A stretch of DNA of 64,000 bases from Oscheius sp. JU75 (Eukaryota > Nematoda > Chromadorea > Rhabditida > Rhabditidae): assembly GCA_037178855.1 (NCBI GenBank), contig JASJZC010000004.1, forward strand, positions 6,572,001 to 6,636,000. Direction: 5' to 3'. Each line of letters begins with the position of its first letter. The stretch's first letter is position 1. Below are positions 44,287 to 54,849 of this stretch, piece after piece. A model generated the notes under the pieces. It worked only from the letters and a program-made list of their open reading frames with translations. It was not told the origin of the DNA and ran no database searches. Position numbers and translations under genes: made by a program.

Positions 44287-47200
44287 CTCCTTGAATTCTG
44301 CCGAGCAGAATTGGGTCCCGTTATCCGAGACGATCTTCTCCGGAATACGAATATTTCTTGTAGGAGACGAACGGTAGCGACAGCCGTGATGGATTTGGTC
44401 AGAAGAACTTCTGGCCAGCTTGAGAGCGAGTCAACGACTACTAACAAGTATAATCCATCGATGGGACCTGCATAGTCTATGTGAATTCTTTCATAGACAC
44501 GACTTGGCTTCGGCCAAGGCTGAAGTGGAACCTTCCTTGCTGTTTTGGCCGCACGTTGACAGGGAATGCATCGGTTAACAAAATTTTCGATCTGCTGATC
44601 GATCCCTGGCCAAAAACAAACTCCTCGAGCTAGTTGTTTGGTGCGCACGATTCCAGCGTGTCCCCTGTGGAGTTCCTTCAGCACTTGTGAACGATAGATT
44701 CCGGGAATAGTGATTCTGTCTCCGACCATGAGACACTCGTTCACAACCGACAGTTCCGACTGTCGATCGAAGTAAGGCAAGAGTTGAGAGTCCAGATTCT
44801 TGCGAAGAGGTGGCCAGTTACCTTCTTGAACATAGCGAATAACCTTGGACAGGACCGGGTCCTTCCGTGTGGCTGCCTGGATGTGTCGTGCCATTAGCGG
44901 AAGCTGTCGAATGGCGTCTTGGAGGCTGTATTGCACGTCGGCCTCTATCTTGGCAATGACACAATCTTCTTGCTCCGAATCCACCCGTTCCAAAAGACGG
45001 GAAAGAGCATCAGCTTGGGCAAAATCGTCCGTTTTCACGTAATCGATTTTGTAGTCGTACCCAAGGAGTATTGTGCCCCAACGGCTCAAACGATTTGCCT
45101 GATGAGTGGGCAGACCTTTAGCACCTCCGTAGATTGCGAGCAGCGGCTTATGATCGGTGCGCAATGTGAAATGTCTTCCGAAGACATATTTGTGGAACTT
45201 CCGAACAGCCATAACCAGTCCCAGTGCTTCCTTTTCTATCTGGCTGTAGTTCCGTTCTGCCGCTGTAAGCGCGTAGCTGAAGTGATGAACTGGGCGTTCC
45301 TGCCCGTCCTTGAACTTGTGAAGAAGAACACCGCCGATTCCATACTGACAAGCGTCAGCTGAGACGATGATGGGTAGAGCAGGGTCATAATGACACAAGA
45401 CGAGATCCGACGACAAAGCCCTGAGTAAATTGTCGAACGCTGCTTGATGCAGACTCGTCCAGTCGAAAACGGCATCCTTGTGTGTTAGCTCATCCAGTGG
45501 TCCACGAAGTGCCTTGACGTTTGGAATGAACGATCCGTAGTAGCTGACGAGTCCCAGAAAAGAACGTAGTTGGTTGACATCTGTAGGCGCCTTCATCTTC
45601 ACAATCGCAGAAATCTTGGAGGGGTCGGGTCGTCTTCCATCCTTGTCAATAATGAATCCCAGGAACTGGATCCGTTTCTGGTTCAGGGAACACTTCTCCA
45701 TCTGCAGCTTGAAGCCGTACTGTTCGATCCTGTCGAACAAAGCTAGCAGATTTCGATCGTGCTCTTGCTGTGTATCTCCCTTGACCAGGAGATCATCGAG
45801 ATATGACACGACTCCGCTTAGACCAGTGCACATCTTTGTCATGATTGACTGGAATATCGCTGGAGCTGTCTTGATTCCGAAAGCCAATCTTCTGTACCGG
45901 AAGAGACCCTTATGCGTGTTGATGACAGCAAGCGATTTCGAGCGGTCATCCAGCTCTACTTGCAGATAAGCATCCGATAGATCGAGCTGCGAGAAAACTG
46001 TTCCTTTGTTGAGTGAAGCAAAGATGTCTTCTGGCGTAGGTAGTGGGAAATCGAAATCTTCAAGAGCTTTGTTGAGGCCGGTGCTGAAGTCGGCACAAAC
46101 TCTGAGCTTCCCCGTACCCTTCTTCTTGATTACAACCACTGGCGCAGCCCACTGACTGTGTTTGAGAGGCTCGATCACTTCCAGATCCTGGAGGCGTTGA
46201 AGCTCCTTTTCTACTGCCTCTCGCGCAGTGTAAGGAACCGGACGAGGCAGGCAGTACTTCGGTCGCCCGTTGTCCTCCAATCGCAGTTCAGCCTTTTCCA
46301 TCGTACACTTTCCAAGCCCAGCTTGGAAGACCTCTGGATACCTTTCCAGAAGAATTGTCTGAATAGGACGCTGGTCATCCACGACCTCCTTCACGTAGCT
46401 GAACTGATCGAGCCCTTCCTTTATGATCGGGATTCGTTCCATCCACTCCAGTCCGAGTAGATTCTCTCCTTCTACGACGTAGATATCACCCGACCCTGGT
46501 TGCCCTAGGACCTTGAACTCGCTAAAGAACATTCCATGACACTTCAGTGGTGTCCCATTTGCTGTGATGAGTGCTCTTTGTGGTGGAGACAATGTCGGTT
46601 CTCCCATCTGAGTCCAGTTCTTTCTACTGATGATGGTAACACATGCTCCGGAATCCGCCTGAAGCTGTAGAGTGTGACCATTGATTTCTACATCCGTGTA
46701 GCGAAGCGCCTTCAGGGTGGCCTCCGTACCAACCCTGTTCACTGGAGATCGCTTCTTGTAGAACTTGCGAGATTGTTCTAGACCCTGTCCAGAATTCCGG
46801 GAGTTCCGACTCCGGCAATCTCGTGCAAAGTGACCGACTTTGCCGCATTCGAAGCAGGTAACATCCTTGTTCTGCTTCTCGTTCCTCTGAGGCTTCTTCT
46901 TGTGATGATGAACCTTTGAAATCGACGCGTTGTTGGAGCTGGCGACCATCTGCTGGTCTTTCTTGTACGTCCGCAGTTTTGCAACCTCTTGGACGATGTC
47001 TTCCAGCTTGACATGGCTCGTCTCGGTCGATGACCGATCTGCAAAAGCCAAAAGATGCGGAAGGAAGATCTGGTCTTCCTTACCCGCCATTCCCATCAAG
47101 AACCGTAATACCATAAGACCTTCCAGGTCAATCCCATCCATGGAATCGTAGAATTTGGCTCGAATCCGATCTGCGTATTCGTGCTCCGTCTCGGTCGTTA

Positions 47201-47648
47201 TTTTGTCCAATTGCTGGCGAAAGCAATGGTAACGACGCGTGAAGATCGACGCGGGCGCATCGAACATGTCGGAGAGGATCGCCACGACCTCATCGAACTT
47301 CTTGTCCTCGATCTTTGAGGGCTTGATATGGCTGACGAGCCGACGGTAGCATGCCTCGTCGAGCTTCTCCGTTAATAGTCTTACTTTTTCCGGATCTTCC
47401 AACGCGGATGCGTCTTTCTTGAAGATCGGTTCGTGCCGACTATACCACATCTTGAAAGTCCCTTGATCTTCGGGATCGAAGATGAATTGGGGGAGTCGGC
47501 GTCCCAATTCCGCTAGAATGGTGGCTACAGACTTGACAGGCAACGGTGTTGACGGCGCGGCCTCCAAGGCTTTCCTCTGAAGCTCCATCTGCTCCTTCAG
47601 CAGCCGATTCTGCTCCAGAATCGCTTCCAATAGCGCCTTATCCGCCAT
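44256..47648 (-). CDS. Gypsy Gag-Pol polyprotein (1130 aa, frameshifted in integrase)
   Basis: In order: a coiled Gag N terminus and capsid-like region; a CCHC zinc knuckle (CFECGKVGHFARDC); an aspartic protease region with DSGACVTI; reverse transcriptase with YLDDLL; RNase H with RTDHKPL; and the HHCC zinc-binding part of integrase (HRGHAG...CIPCQ). Gag and Pol are in a single frame, as in several invertebrate gypsy lineages. A single-base frameshift near 44340-44360 breaks the integrase core, so translation ends out of frame at 44256. The remaining integrase sequence continues in the neighbouring frame. Confidence 0.9.
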   Translation of the reverse strand: MADKALLEAILEQNRLLKEQMELQRKALEAAPSTPLPVKSVATILAELGRRLPQFIFDPEDQGTFKMWYSRHEPIFKKDASALEDPEKVRLLTEKLDEACYRRLVSHIKPSKIEDKKFDEVVAILSDMFDAPASIFTRRYHCFRQQLDKITTETEHEYADRIRAKFYDSMDGIDLEGLMVLRFLMGMAGKEDQIFLPHLLAFADRSSTETSHVKLEDIVQEVAKLRTYKKDQQMVASSNNASISKVHHHKKKPQRNEKQNKDVTCFECGKVGHFARDCRSRNSRNSGQGLEQSRKFYKKRSPVNRVGTEATLKALRYTDVEINGHTLQLQADSGACVTIISRKNWTQMGEPTLSPPQRALITANGTPLKCHGMFFSEFKVLGQPGSGDIYVVEGENLLGLEWMERIPIIKEGLDQFSYVKEVVDDQRPIQTILLERYPEVFQAGLGKCTMEKAELRLEDNGRPKYCLPRPVPYTAREAVEKELQRLQDLEVIEPLKHSQWAAPVVVIKKKGTGKLRVCADFSTGLNKALEDFDFPLPTPEDIFASLNKGTVFSQLDLSDAYLQVELDDRSKSLAVINTHKGLFRYRRLAFGIKTAPAIFQSIMTKMCTGLSGVVSYLDDLLVKGDTQQEHDRNLLALFDRIEQYGFKLQMEKCSLNQKRIQFLGFIIDKDGRRPDPSKISAIVKMKAPTDVNQLRSFLGLVSYYGSFIPNVKALRGPLDELTHKDAVFDWTSLHQAAFDNLLRALSSDLVLCHYDPALPIIVSADACQYGIGGVLLHKFKDGQERPVHHFSYALTAAERNYSQIEKEALGLVMAVRKFHKYVFGRHFTLRTDHKPLLAIYGGAKGLPTHQANRLSRWGTILLGYDYKIDYVKTDDFAQADALSRLLERVDSEQEDCVIAKIEADVQYSLQDAIRQLPLMARHIQAATRKDPVLSKVIRYVQEGNWPPLRKNLDSQLLPYFDRQSELSVVNECLMVGDRITIPGIYRSQVLKELHRGHAGIVRTKQLARGVCFWPGIDQQIENFVNRCIPCQRAAKTARKVPLQPWPKPSRVYERIHIDYAGPIDGLYLLVVVDSLSSWPEVLLTKSITAVATVRLLQEIFVFRRRSSRITGPNSARQNSRRCATETESST

Positions 47649-47851
47649 TTTGTTAGGTGTTACTAGAATCTGAACAACGCCGCGGCTTTGCCTTGACTGA
47701 TTTCGGCTTGTTCAAACGTACCTGACAATCTCCTTGGTCGCACTTCCCACGTTGGGCTTCTTGCTCGAAAAGCGTCTCTCCTACCAGCTACTTGTAGCCG
47801 CACTTCTTCCTCAAAGTTGCTTCTCGCGGAGCTCGAAGACTGATCGCCAAT

Positions 47852-48056
47852 TGTTGTGTCTTTCGTGAGGACACAATCTGTATTTTCTAGAAAGAGAGAG
47901 CGTGGCTTCTATATATTTATTCAGGCTAGGATGTTAGAAAGAACGGGGTAAAGGAGACAAAAGAAAACAACAACCCTTCCCCAACAATAGGGAAGCGAAC
48001 GAGGGTCCGCGCGAGGTACGGTAGTACTCGTGGCGGGGCCCACTCGTTAGCGCGCA
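47852..48056 (-). repeat. Candidate 5' LTR of the gypsy element
   Basis: A 205-bp segment bounded by TG and CA lies upstream of the gag start (on minus). The sequence just inside it reads ATTGGCGATCAG, a position and form expected for a primer-binding site. With no second LTR in the window the ends cannot be confirmed. Confidence 0.35.
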
Positions 48057-48540
48057 TTCAAATTGAGCCAGACTCAACAGTTGGAAGATTCCCGGCGCGC
48101 TTTTCACTCCGAACGGTAGACGGTTGTACTGGAACAGTCCCCTGTGTGTGGAAATCGTCAGAAGTTCCTTCGAATGCGCTTCGACTTCGACTTGGAGGAA
48201 CGCATCGGCTAGATTCAGGGTCGAGAAGACGATACTCCCGTTGAGCTTTCCGAAGACTTCTTCCATTGTTGATGGCTCCTTGTGCAAGAAGACGGTCGAT
48301 CTCCTTGTCTAACTCTGGTACAGCGGCAAATGGCACAGGTCTCCTCTTCGTGAAGACGGGTACAGCATTGTCCTTGAGCTTAAGATGGCCTTCATCTTCG
48401 AGCAGGAACCCAGTGTCTCATCGAAGACTCCTCCATGGCTCTTCTTCAGCTGCTCAGCCATTGCCTGTGAAACCTCGGGATAGTTGAACACAGCGTTGAC
48501 GGCTACGAGATCCATCCCTTTCTTGAGCTCAGGAACTTTG
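48057..48540 (-). pseudogene. Second Ty3/gypsy RT relic
   Basis: Minus-strand frames encode the start of a reverse transcriptase distinct from the neighbouring element: PFAAVPELDKEIDRLL, then FSTLNLADAFLQVEV, ISTHRGLFQYNRLPFG and KSAPGIFQ. Frameshifts and stops interrupt it. The RT breaks off at the boundary with the other gypsy's LTR, which suggests that the first element inserted into, or recombined with, this relic. Confidence 0.75.
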
Positions 48541-49054
48541 CTCAGCCATGGAAGACCACAGATGTTGTACTCGTCTGTCGTAACATAACAGCATCCCTCT
48601 CCTTCAACGGCTGGTCAGAAGCTTGAACTTGGTCTTCAGTCTGCCCGCACACGGTAGAATCCCTCCATCCAGTGACCTTTTTATAATGGCATTTGAAAGA
48701 GCGTAAATAGTTACGTAGGACGGTGACTTTATGGGACTTACAGTTAAATATTTCCCTTGTTAAATGTTTTTGTTTTATCACTACGTATTTGAGAAAACGG
48801 ATCACTGATCGTGAGCCTTATCTTAATCTGATAAAAATAAAACTGACACTTACCTTTTTTAAATGGCCAGAAGCTCTTTTTACCTTCGTCTTTTTCGTCT
48901 TCTTTTTTTCAGCTTCTTCGAGAAGAGTTGTCCAGCTGGATAAGCCTCTCCTGCCATGGATTTTTTACTCGTCCCTGCTCGAATTTCCTGCCCTCCACTA
49001 CTGCTTTTCCCGTAGACATTCTCCTGTTTAACAACATTATTTCGAATGAAATCG
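48541..49054. other. Intergenic, T-rich, no gene seen
   Basis: The stretch separates the gypsy relic from the stop of the gene at 49055. A Lys-rich minus-strand frame continues here past that stop in another frame (about 49070-48880). It could be an alternative 3' end, but nothing confirms it. Confidence 0.4.
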
Positions 49055-51481
49055 TCATTCTTCAGCTTCTCTTCCTCTTTCTTCTTCTTCTCGTATGTCA
49101 TTTTCAATTTGCTCTTCCAGCGTGGCGAGTATGTCATCCGATTTTGCGAACAACTTCTTCATTGCTGTCACTTTGCATACAGTATTGTGGGAGCAATCCT
49201 CCTCGTCACTTGACGGGTGCTCTACTTCTGGCGGGTAGTCCTGATTATCCAAAAGAGGTTTTTCTTCGTTTGAAACTCGACTAGTGGACGCCTTCTCACT
49301 TTTTTGTCTTCTCAAATCGATGTATGTCTGCTCTCCGCTCACTTGGCGTCTTTGAAATTGGTCTGCTAAGTCATCCGGTCGGGCGAAATTCTTTTCAAGT
49401 TTGATATCACTGCATCCGTTGTCACACGGAGGTTTTATCTTCTATAAGTAAAATAAAATAGGGTAATGTAAATATTCTTATAGAACTATATTTCTTCGTG
49501 TGTAATGCTTTGTTTTCGTTGAGCGCATTACTTAACGCATTACTCAGCGCATAACGCAAGGAGGATCTTCTATTAGAGTAGTTACGGCAAGCGGGGGTCC
49601 AATTACCACACCTGGGATCTCTGTTTGATTAAGACCGCCGGAAAAAATCAGGCTCACCCATACATGGCCAAAATTATGAATTTCGGCCCGCTGACGAGAA
49701 AATCGTAAAATTTGTTTTGCTTATATATTTTTACCCTTAGAAATCCTACGCTGTTTTAAACTTACGTGCTCGCTGCTGATGGGTTTTCCAGTTTGTTTGT
49801 CAAGATCATAGTCCGTTCCAACCGTCATCATCGACGATTCTGACAGGTCCGTCTTCCCTTGGTTGTCGTTGTCAGCATGTGTTACGGCTTCCCATTCAGC
49901 GCATGCATTATCTCTTATTTTATAATTATTCCCCAATGCTGATGTAGCCTAAACTAAAAAGTTAATTCGAAGAGGGAACTGCCAGACCTCGGCATCAGTC
50001 ATTGGCCGAGGACCAGCTTTCTCCATGCGAGTTGTCACTCCGTTACGGGTATGATCGTCTCCTTTCTTTAGATTGAACCGCTTCGATAAGTCGTCCCTTT
50101 GCGGATTGGGTAAATGTTCATGATCGTGTGCGGGTATTTCTTCGTTTCTCATTGCCTTCATTTCTCTATCATGTCTACGTTGTCCCGCATTTCGACCAGT
50201 AGTCACATTGTCCTTCTAAATACTGCCCATTGTCAGAGTTGATGATTTTCACCTACCGGGTCTTCCAGCTTTGCCGTACATGTTTGAATTTTTGTATTTT
50301 TAGGCTTTTTCAGGTGTTCTTCTGCATCCTTGACATTTTGCTCGTGTTTCTTTTCATGCTCATCAAAGGTCTAGAAATAATGTTGTCAATCAGGAGATGA
50401 TTGATTAACCTCCTTAATGAAAGTGTCATTCTTTTGTTTTTGCCGGTATTCATAAGCTGTCCTTGCAATACGCGTTGCGCCATAAATGGCTCCTCCAATT
50501 AATACCATTTTCCAGTCGACCTATAACTAATTCCTTGTTTAAAAAAAAACTACAAAACAGTCTAGCACAAAAAGTGCAAGGACTGGAGACTGACTGCTTT
50601 CTAACCCGGATATGCTGCAAATTCGCAATCGCCTTTATGGAGCCCTGACCCCCCAAGTTAAAAGGAGCCTCTTGCAGTGATCAAAAAAGAAAGTGAATGT
50701 TTTACCTTGTCCGTTGTCATATATTGCATCACTGCTCCCTCTGCTAGCACCTTTCCCATCTCTAGAGCACTGTAGACTACCCAATTAGCTTTGCCAGCAT
50801 AGTTATCCACCACATGACAAAATGTGTCTTTCAGTTCCGATACCTTTTGCGTTGTTTTCTTTAAGAGGTCATCGGCTTGCTAAAAACGTTTTTTTTAACT
50901 AGAGATAGAAACACCTTGCCGCTACTGTCATTCTAGCATTGAAATATCGTAATCCCTCTGCTGCCGCTCCAATTGCACCGATGATTAAGCCAGACTTCAG
51001 AGCCGATTTCCAATTGTCTGTGAAGTCTTTTCCATTCATCTGATGATTAATAATTTGTAATAGTTAGGTGTATCTTACTATGTTATTTAGACCATTTGTG
51101 ACAAAACTTGATCCCACGGCCGCGGCGATTCGAACAGAACAACTTACTAACAGGGCAGATATCTAAAAAATCAGAAATCAAATTTGGAAAAAAACCCAGA
51201 AAGAGAGCTCACCCCAGTTAAACCGGCATTAGCTATCAGGGCCGAAGCTCCCCAGGAAAATAAACCAGAAACGGCTCCAATAACTGCTCCTTTCCACATA
51301 TTCTTTCCAAATTCCGTCCAGGTTGTCTCCTTACTGAACGCGCACATCAGACCGGAGCGGCAAATACCGTAACACAAACTCCAACAGCTATGACAGATGC
51401 GGCCACGACGCCCATTGCAATGTTCTTGGTATTGTTGCACACCCAGTCAAAGCATTCCTCCACAAACTCCCCAAAACCCAT
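49055..51481 (-). CDS. Unknown glycine-zipper membrane protein with long charged tail (10 exons, about 540 aa)
   Basis: The gene starts at ATG 51481 (MGFGEFVEECFDWVCNNTKN) and stops at 49055; ten exons join in frame across short introns. The N-terminal half has a series of hydrophobic glycine-rich helices: NIAMGVVAASVIAVGVCVT, KGAVIGAVSGLFSWGASAL, ISALLVSCSVRIAAAVGSS, SGLIIGAIGAAAEGL and VLIGGAIYGATRIA. Repeated GxxxG/GxxxA spacing is typical of helices that pack tightly in membranes. The C-terminal half is hydrophilic and charged (EEHLKKPKNTK, RHDREMKAMRNEEIPAHDHE, EDCSHNTVC). Almost every helix is on its own exon. I recognise no family. It could be an organelle membrane component or a membrane-inserting protein; the function is open. 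Confidence 0.65.
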
Positions 51482-53264
51482 GTTTCAGATAATGGATCTA
51501 AAGACAAAAAACAGATATGATTGGAGGAATTAGGCCTAAGCTAAAAGATAAAGGCGTTGTCGACGGAAATGACAAAGAGTGATTTCCTCATTTGGGGAAA
51601 GATAACGAAAATAGAAATTGTGGCTCTTCACTTGTTATTTATCGTTTTTCTCATTAAATTATATGCAAAAAGTACAACGTATTATATTTCAGATTGGGAA
51701 GTAGAATAGCTGATGTTACAGGAGATGGGAAACCAAAAATGCCAGTCAGTTTCAAAGACACATGATTTCTGAGAGGTTGCTATCATTAGAACAAAACGAA
51801 GTACAAAACCATGGCCGAAAAAAATAAGTAAACAAACTATGTTAGGCCAACAAGATGCTTTCAAAGCAAGAAGTATAAGGGATCTTGAGATAAACAGAGG
51901 TAGTGGTAAGGCTATAAAGGCTAAAAAGAGAATGTTATTGTATAAAATGCTTTGAGCTATTAAATCAATACACTATAGAGCAAATTTTCAGCCAGAATTC
52001 GAAAATAAGCATATGACAAGACAAGAATTGAAAGAAATATCCTGGAAGAACAGAGAATCGTCTGGTTCTGGCGTCCCGATCGCAACGTTCAAATTTTAAA
52101 AAGCAGGGCTTTAAGCTGGAAGATGGACAATATAAAGGCAGGAACTTGTTACTCTATGGAATGCCAGAAACAAATGATAATGCACGAGCTCGGTAAGAAC
52201 TTCAAAACTGCAAGCCCTTTTACACAACAAAGAGAAATTCATGCTGCGAGCTGAGGACAAAGGAGAAGAATCTACCCGGAAGATTCTAACTTTTAACCGG
52301 GGTTTATTGTAAAGCCTTAAATAACTAATAGCCAGCAATATGAGAACATTTGGGAGCAAGGAGATGTCTTCTTTCAAGCGACATTCTGCCTTATCTTCGC
52401 TAAAGATAACGTTAAACGTTGAGACACAAAACGCAGCAGTGCCATGCATGTCTTTTAGTAGCATTTGACCAGGGCTGATCAAAGTTCTTTGGAATTGAAG
52501 CCTTTAGGAATCTAGATTTACTTGGCTTAGGCTTTGGTCACAATGCGTCTTCTTTAATCAGAACTGTGACATGGTCATGATGATATCCGCTCATAAGCAG
52601 TCTGAAAAGATGGTGTAAGCTAGAATGGAATCTATGATGACAAAACCGGAGACAAGACCTGCTTCTTTTGGCATATTGTGCGTATGAGATAGTTAGCTTT
52701 GTTTTAAATGGTTTGAATTGTCGCACGTTTTATATAAGTGTGTTATATCGAACATCAGGAATAGGCGTTGTGCTGCAGTTTTTAAAGCGGGTGTCCGGCT
52801 ACGAAATACTTTGGCGCGAATCTACCGTATTTCGTGTGGCAATTCAAACCATTTTTATTCTAAAGAGCCAAAAAATGGATTTCTCCCGACTTTTGCCGGC
52901 GTTTTTAGCTCTTATTGTGTTAAAAAAAAATGCTCTATACTCATGTGAACAAATCACATAGAAGAAAAAAAGAGAAGGAAGAATGATAGGGACCTCCACT
53001 CTCGATTGATCTAACCAACGAGTTAAAGACAGCAAGTCTGATAGAGTAGAGGAAGAAGACCCTTGTCTTGCTTTTTTTTACCTTGTTTCATAACTTGTTG
53101 CTTCATTTACGCGATTAGAAGTTCAATTTCGCACCGGTGAGAAGTTAAGTCTTATCTTTCTTTATGGCCATATCACTCGTGAAAGTCTTTTCCTTCTCTA
53201 ACGACACCCCAACACATTCTTCACATCTGTTGCAAATGTATTTCTTTAAATGCTTTAATGCCCC
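51482..53264. other. Intergenic with an inverted fragment of the BTB gene
   Basis: A perfect 38-bp reverse-complement copy of BTB exon 1 sequence lies at 52461-52498 (start GCATTTGACCAGGGCTGATC), with weaker similarity extending to the left. The rest is AT-rich, with open frames I do not trust. Confidence 0.55.
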
Positions 53265-54849
53265 ATGTCGTTAAGGGCGTCAATTCCAAAGAACTTTGAT
53301 CAGCCCTGGTCAAATGCTGATGTGGTACTAAAAGTGCCTGATGGAGGTGTTGAGAAGTCGGTGTACGTCAATAAAAAGGTTGGCTGTCATCAAAGAAAAA
53401 TTTAGAACCATTTTAGCTTCTGATTATGTTTTCGCCGTATTTCAGCAGAATGTTCAATGGCGATTGGAAAGAGGTACTGGTTAGATTTGTTTGATAAACG
53501 AACTTTTGATTTCAGAAAAAAGAAGAAGAATTCACACTTAATGTATCCTATAAGGCGTTTCTTCGTGCTCTTAGCTTACTTCATCACATGGGTAAGGAAA
53601 CAAAACTGCACATGCCTCGTGTTCTAGGATATGATGAGCAACCAGTCAGCGTGGAGGGTTTGGTCGAAACATTTCGCATCGGTGACCAGCTTGACATTCC
53701 AAAAGTACGACAACTGTGTCATCACATCAGCAAAAAACTGAGCAATCCGGATAGACTCAAGTTTCTGGAAACAATCGACACAATTCAGGGCAGGGTGAAC
53801 CCAACACCTTGTTGAAGAAGACAGTCATTTTTAGAGAGAAGTTTTTGAGAAACTGACGTCATCCGAACTATCAGAATATATGGCAAAATGTCCTCCAAAG
53901 ACAATGTTTAGTGTCGCAGAGGCCCTTGCTATAGCAAAGCTAACATCCGCAAAAGCTGCTCGAACTGACCTTTCTGAATGCGAGATTAAACTATGTCGAG
54001 ACTGTTGCGGAGAACTTTCGTCGAGTTCGTCAGATGATCTTTGTGTGTCATGCGAAGAAGTGTGAGTTTGGGTTTTGTTGAGTTTCAGTATGTTTTAGCC
54101 GTATTCCTTCTGGGTTTGAGGTTAGTTGGAGCCACTCTGATGTTGCGCTGATCACTGATATCGAAGACGAAAAACCCTTATATGTGAACGAGGAGGTTCT
54201 TCTGAATCATCTTGAAGCTCATGGTTATTTTAGGTTCTGTCAATCTTCTGCAAACTTCCAAAAACAAGGATGCTTGATGGTCAGAAATGTAAATTCATAA
54301 AAGGAGATTACGACTGTGTAAAAGAAGCTCTACGCGTCCTTTACTTCCTTCAAGTTCCAGGTAATGTGCTTTAATGTTAACTAAAATAGTGTACAGAGAT
54401 ATCATCTGCACCACCAAACTACGTTGAGAAACTTGCGACAGGATTGAAGGCTCTTAGAACAGTCCTGTTCGCGGCTGAATGTTCTACCAGAATTGAAAAA
54501 GTTAGCAATTACGAAAAGCTGGAATACTACACCAGGATGGATATGTTTGAGCAGCAGGTATAAAATTATTAGCTCATGTAATATGTGCGATTACAGTTTC
54601 AAACCATAGAGTTGATGAAAAACGAGGAAATTGTGATTTTTGTGATTAACAATGCGCTGAAGGGAGTAAAGGTAAAGGTAAAGTTTCTATAAAAGGGTCT
54701 GTTTTCTGTTTCAGAGCGTAGCATGCGACAAATGTGGAGGAAACGACATAAATGGCTACAACATGTGTGACAGGAAAGACGAAAGTTATAGGAAATATTA
54801 TTTTTGTCGCACCTGTAATACTTCGAGGCGCTTGGTTCCCAGAAGCTAG
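53265..54849 (+). CDS. Tandem BTB / zinc-ribbon protein
   Basis: The gene starts at ATG 53265 (MSLRASIPKNFDQPWSNADV). Exons 53265-53378 and 53417-53473 give SNADVVLKV...KSVYVNKK and LLIMFSPYFSRMFNGDWKE, the core of a BTB/POZ fold. Exon 3 (from 53516) gives the C-terminal BTB helices, then REVFEKLTSSELSEYMAK and a CxxC...CxxC pair (CRDCCGEL...DLCVSC). The pattern then repeats: SWSHSDVALITDIEDEKPL, VKEALRVLYFLQVP and VEKLATGLKAL, with a second CxxC...CxxC (CDKCGGND...YFCRTC) before the TAG at 54847. BTB folds dimerise or bind cullin-3; the ribbons probably bind zinc. Two BTB-ribbon units in one chain is unusual. A 35-nt intron inside exon 3 (after CACATGG) is optional because the frame stays open either way. 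Confidence 0.75.

Larger units (their letters stand above)
43687..48056 (-). mobile_element. Ty3/gypsy LTR retrotransposon, 3' LTR missing
   Basis: One minus-strand polyprotein frame (47648-44256) plus a second frame (44286-43687) give gag, protease, RT, RNase H and integrase in the Ty3/gypsy order. A candidate 5' LTR lies at 47852-48056. At the 3' side the element stops at 43687 with no LTR copy, and host exons begin directly. It is therefore truncated at its 3' end and cannot be mobile unaided. Confidence 0.85.

Noticed and set aside
51990-52510. A minus-strand 123-codon gene next to the BTB gene
   Set aside because: Only its first 38 bp match the BTB exon; the rest has no BTB pattern and looks like random open sequence.
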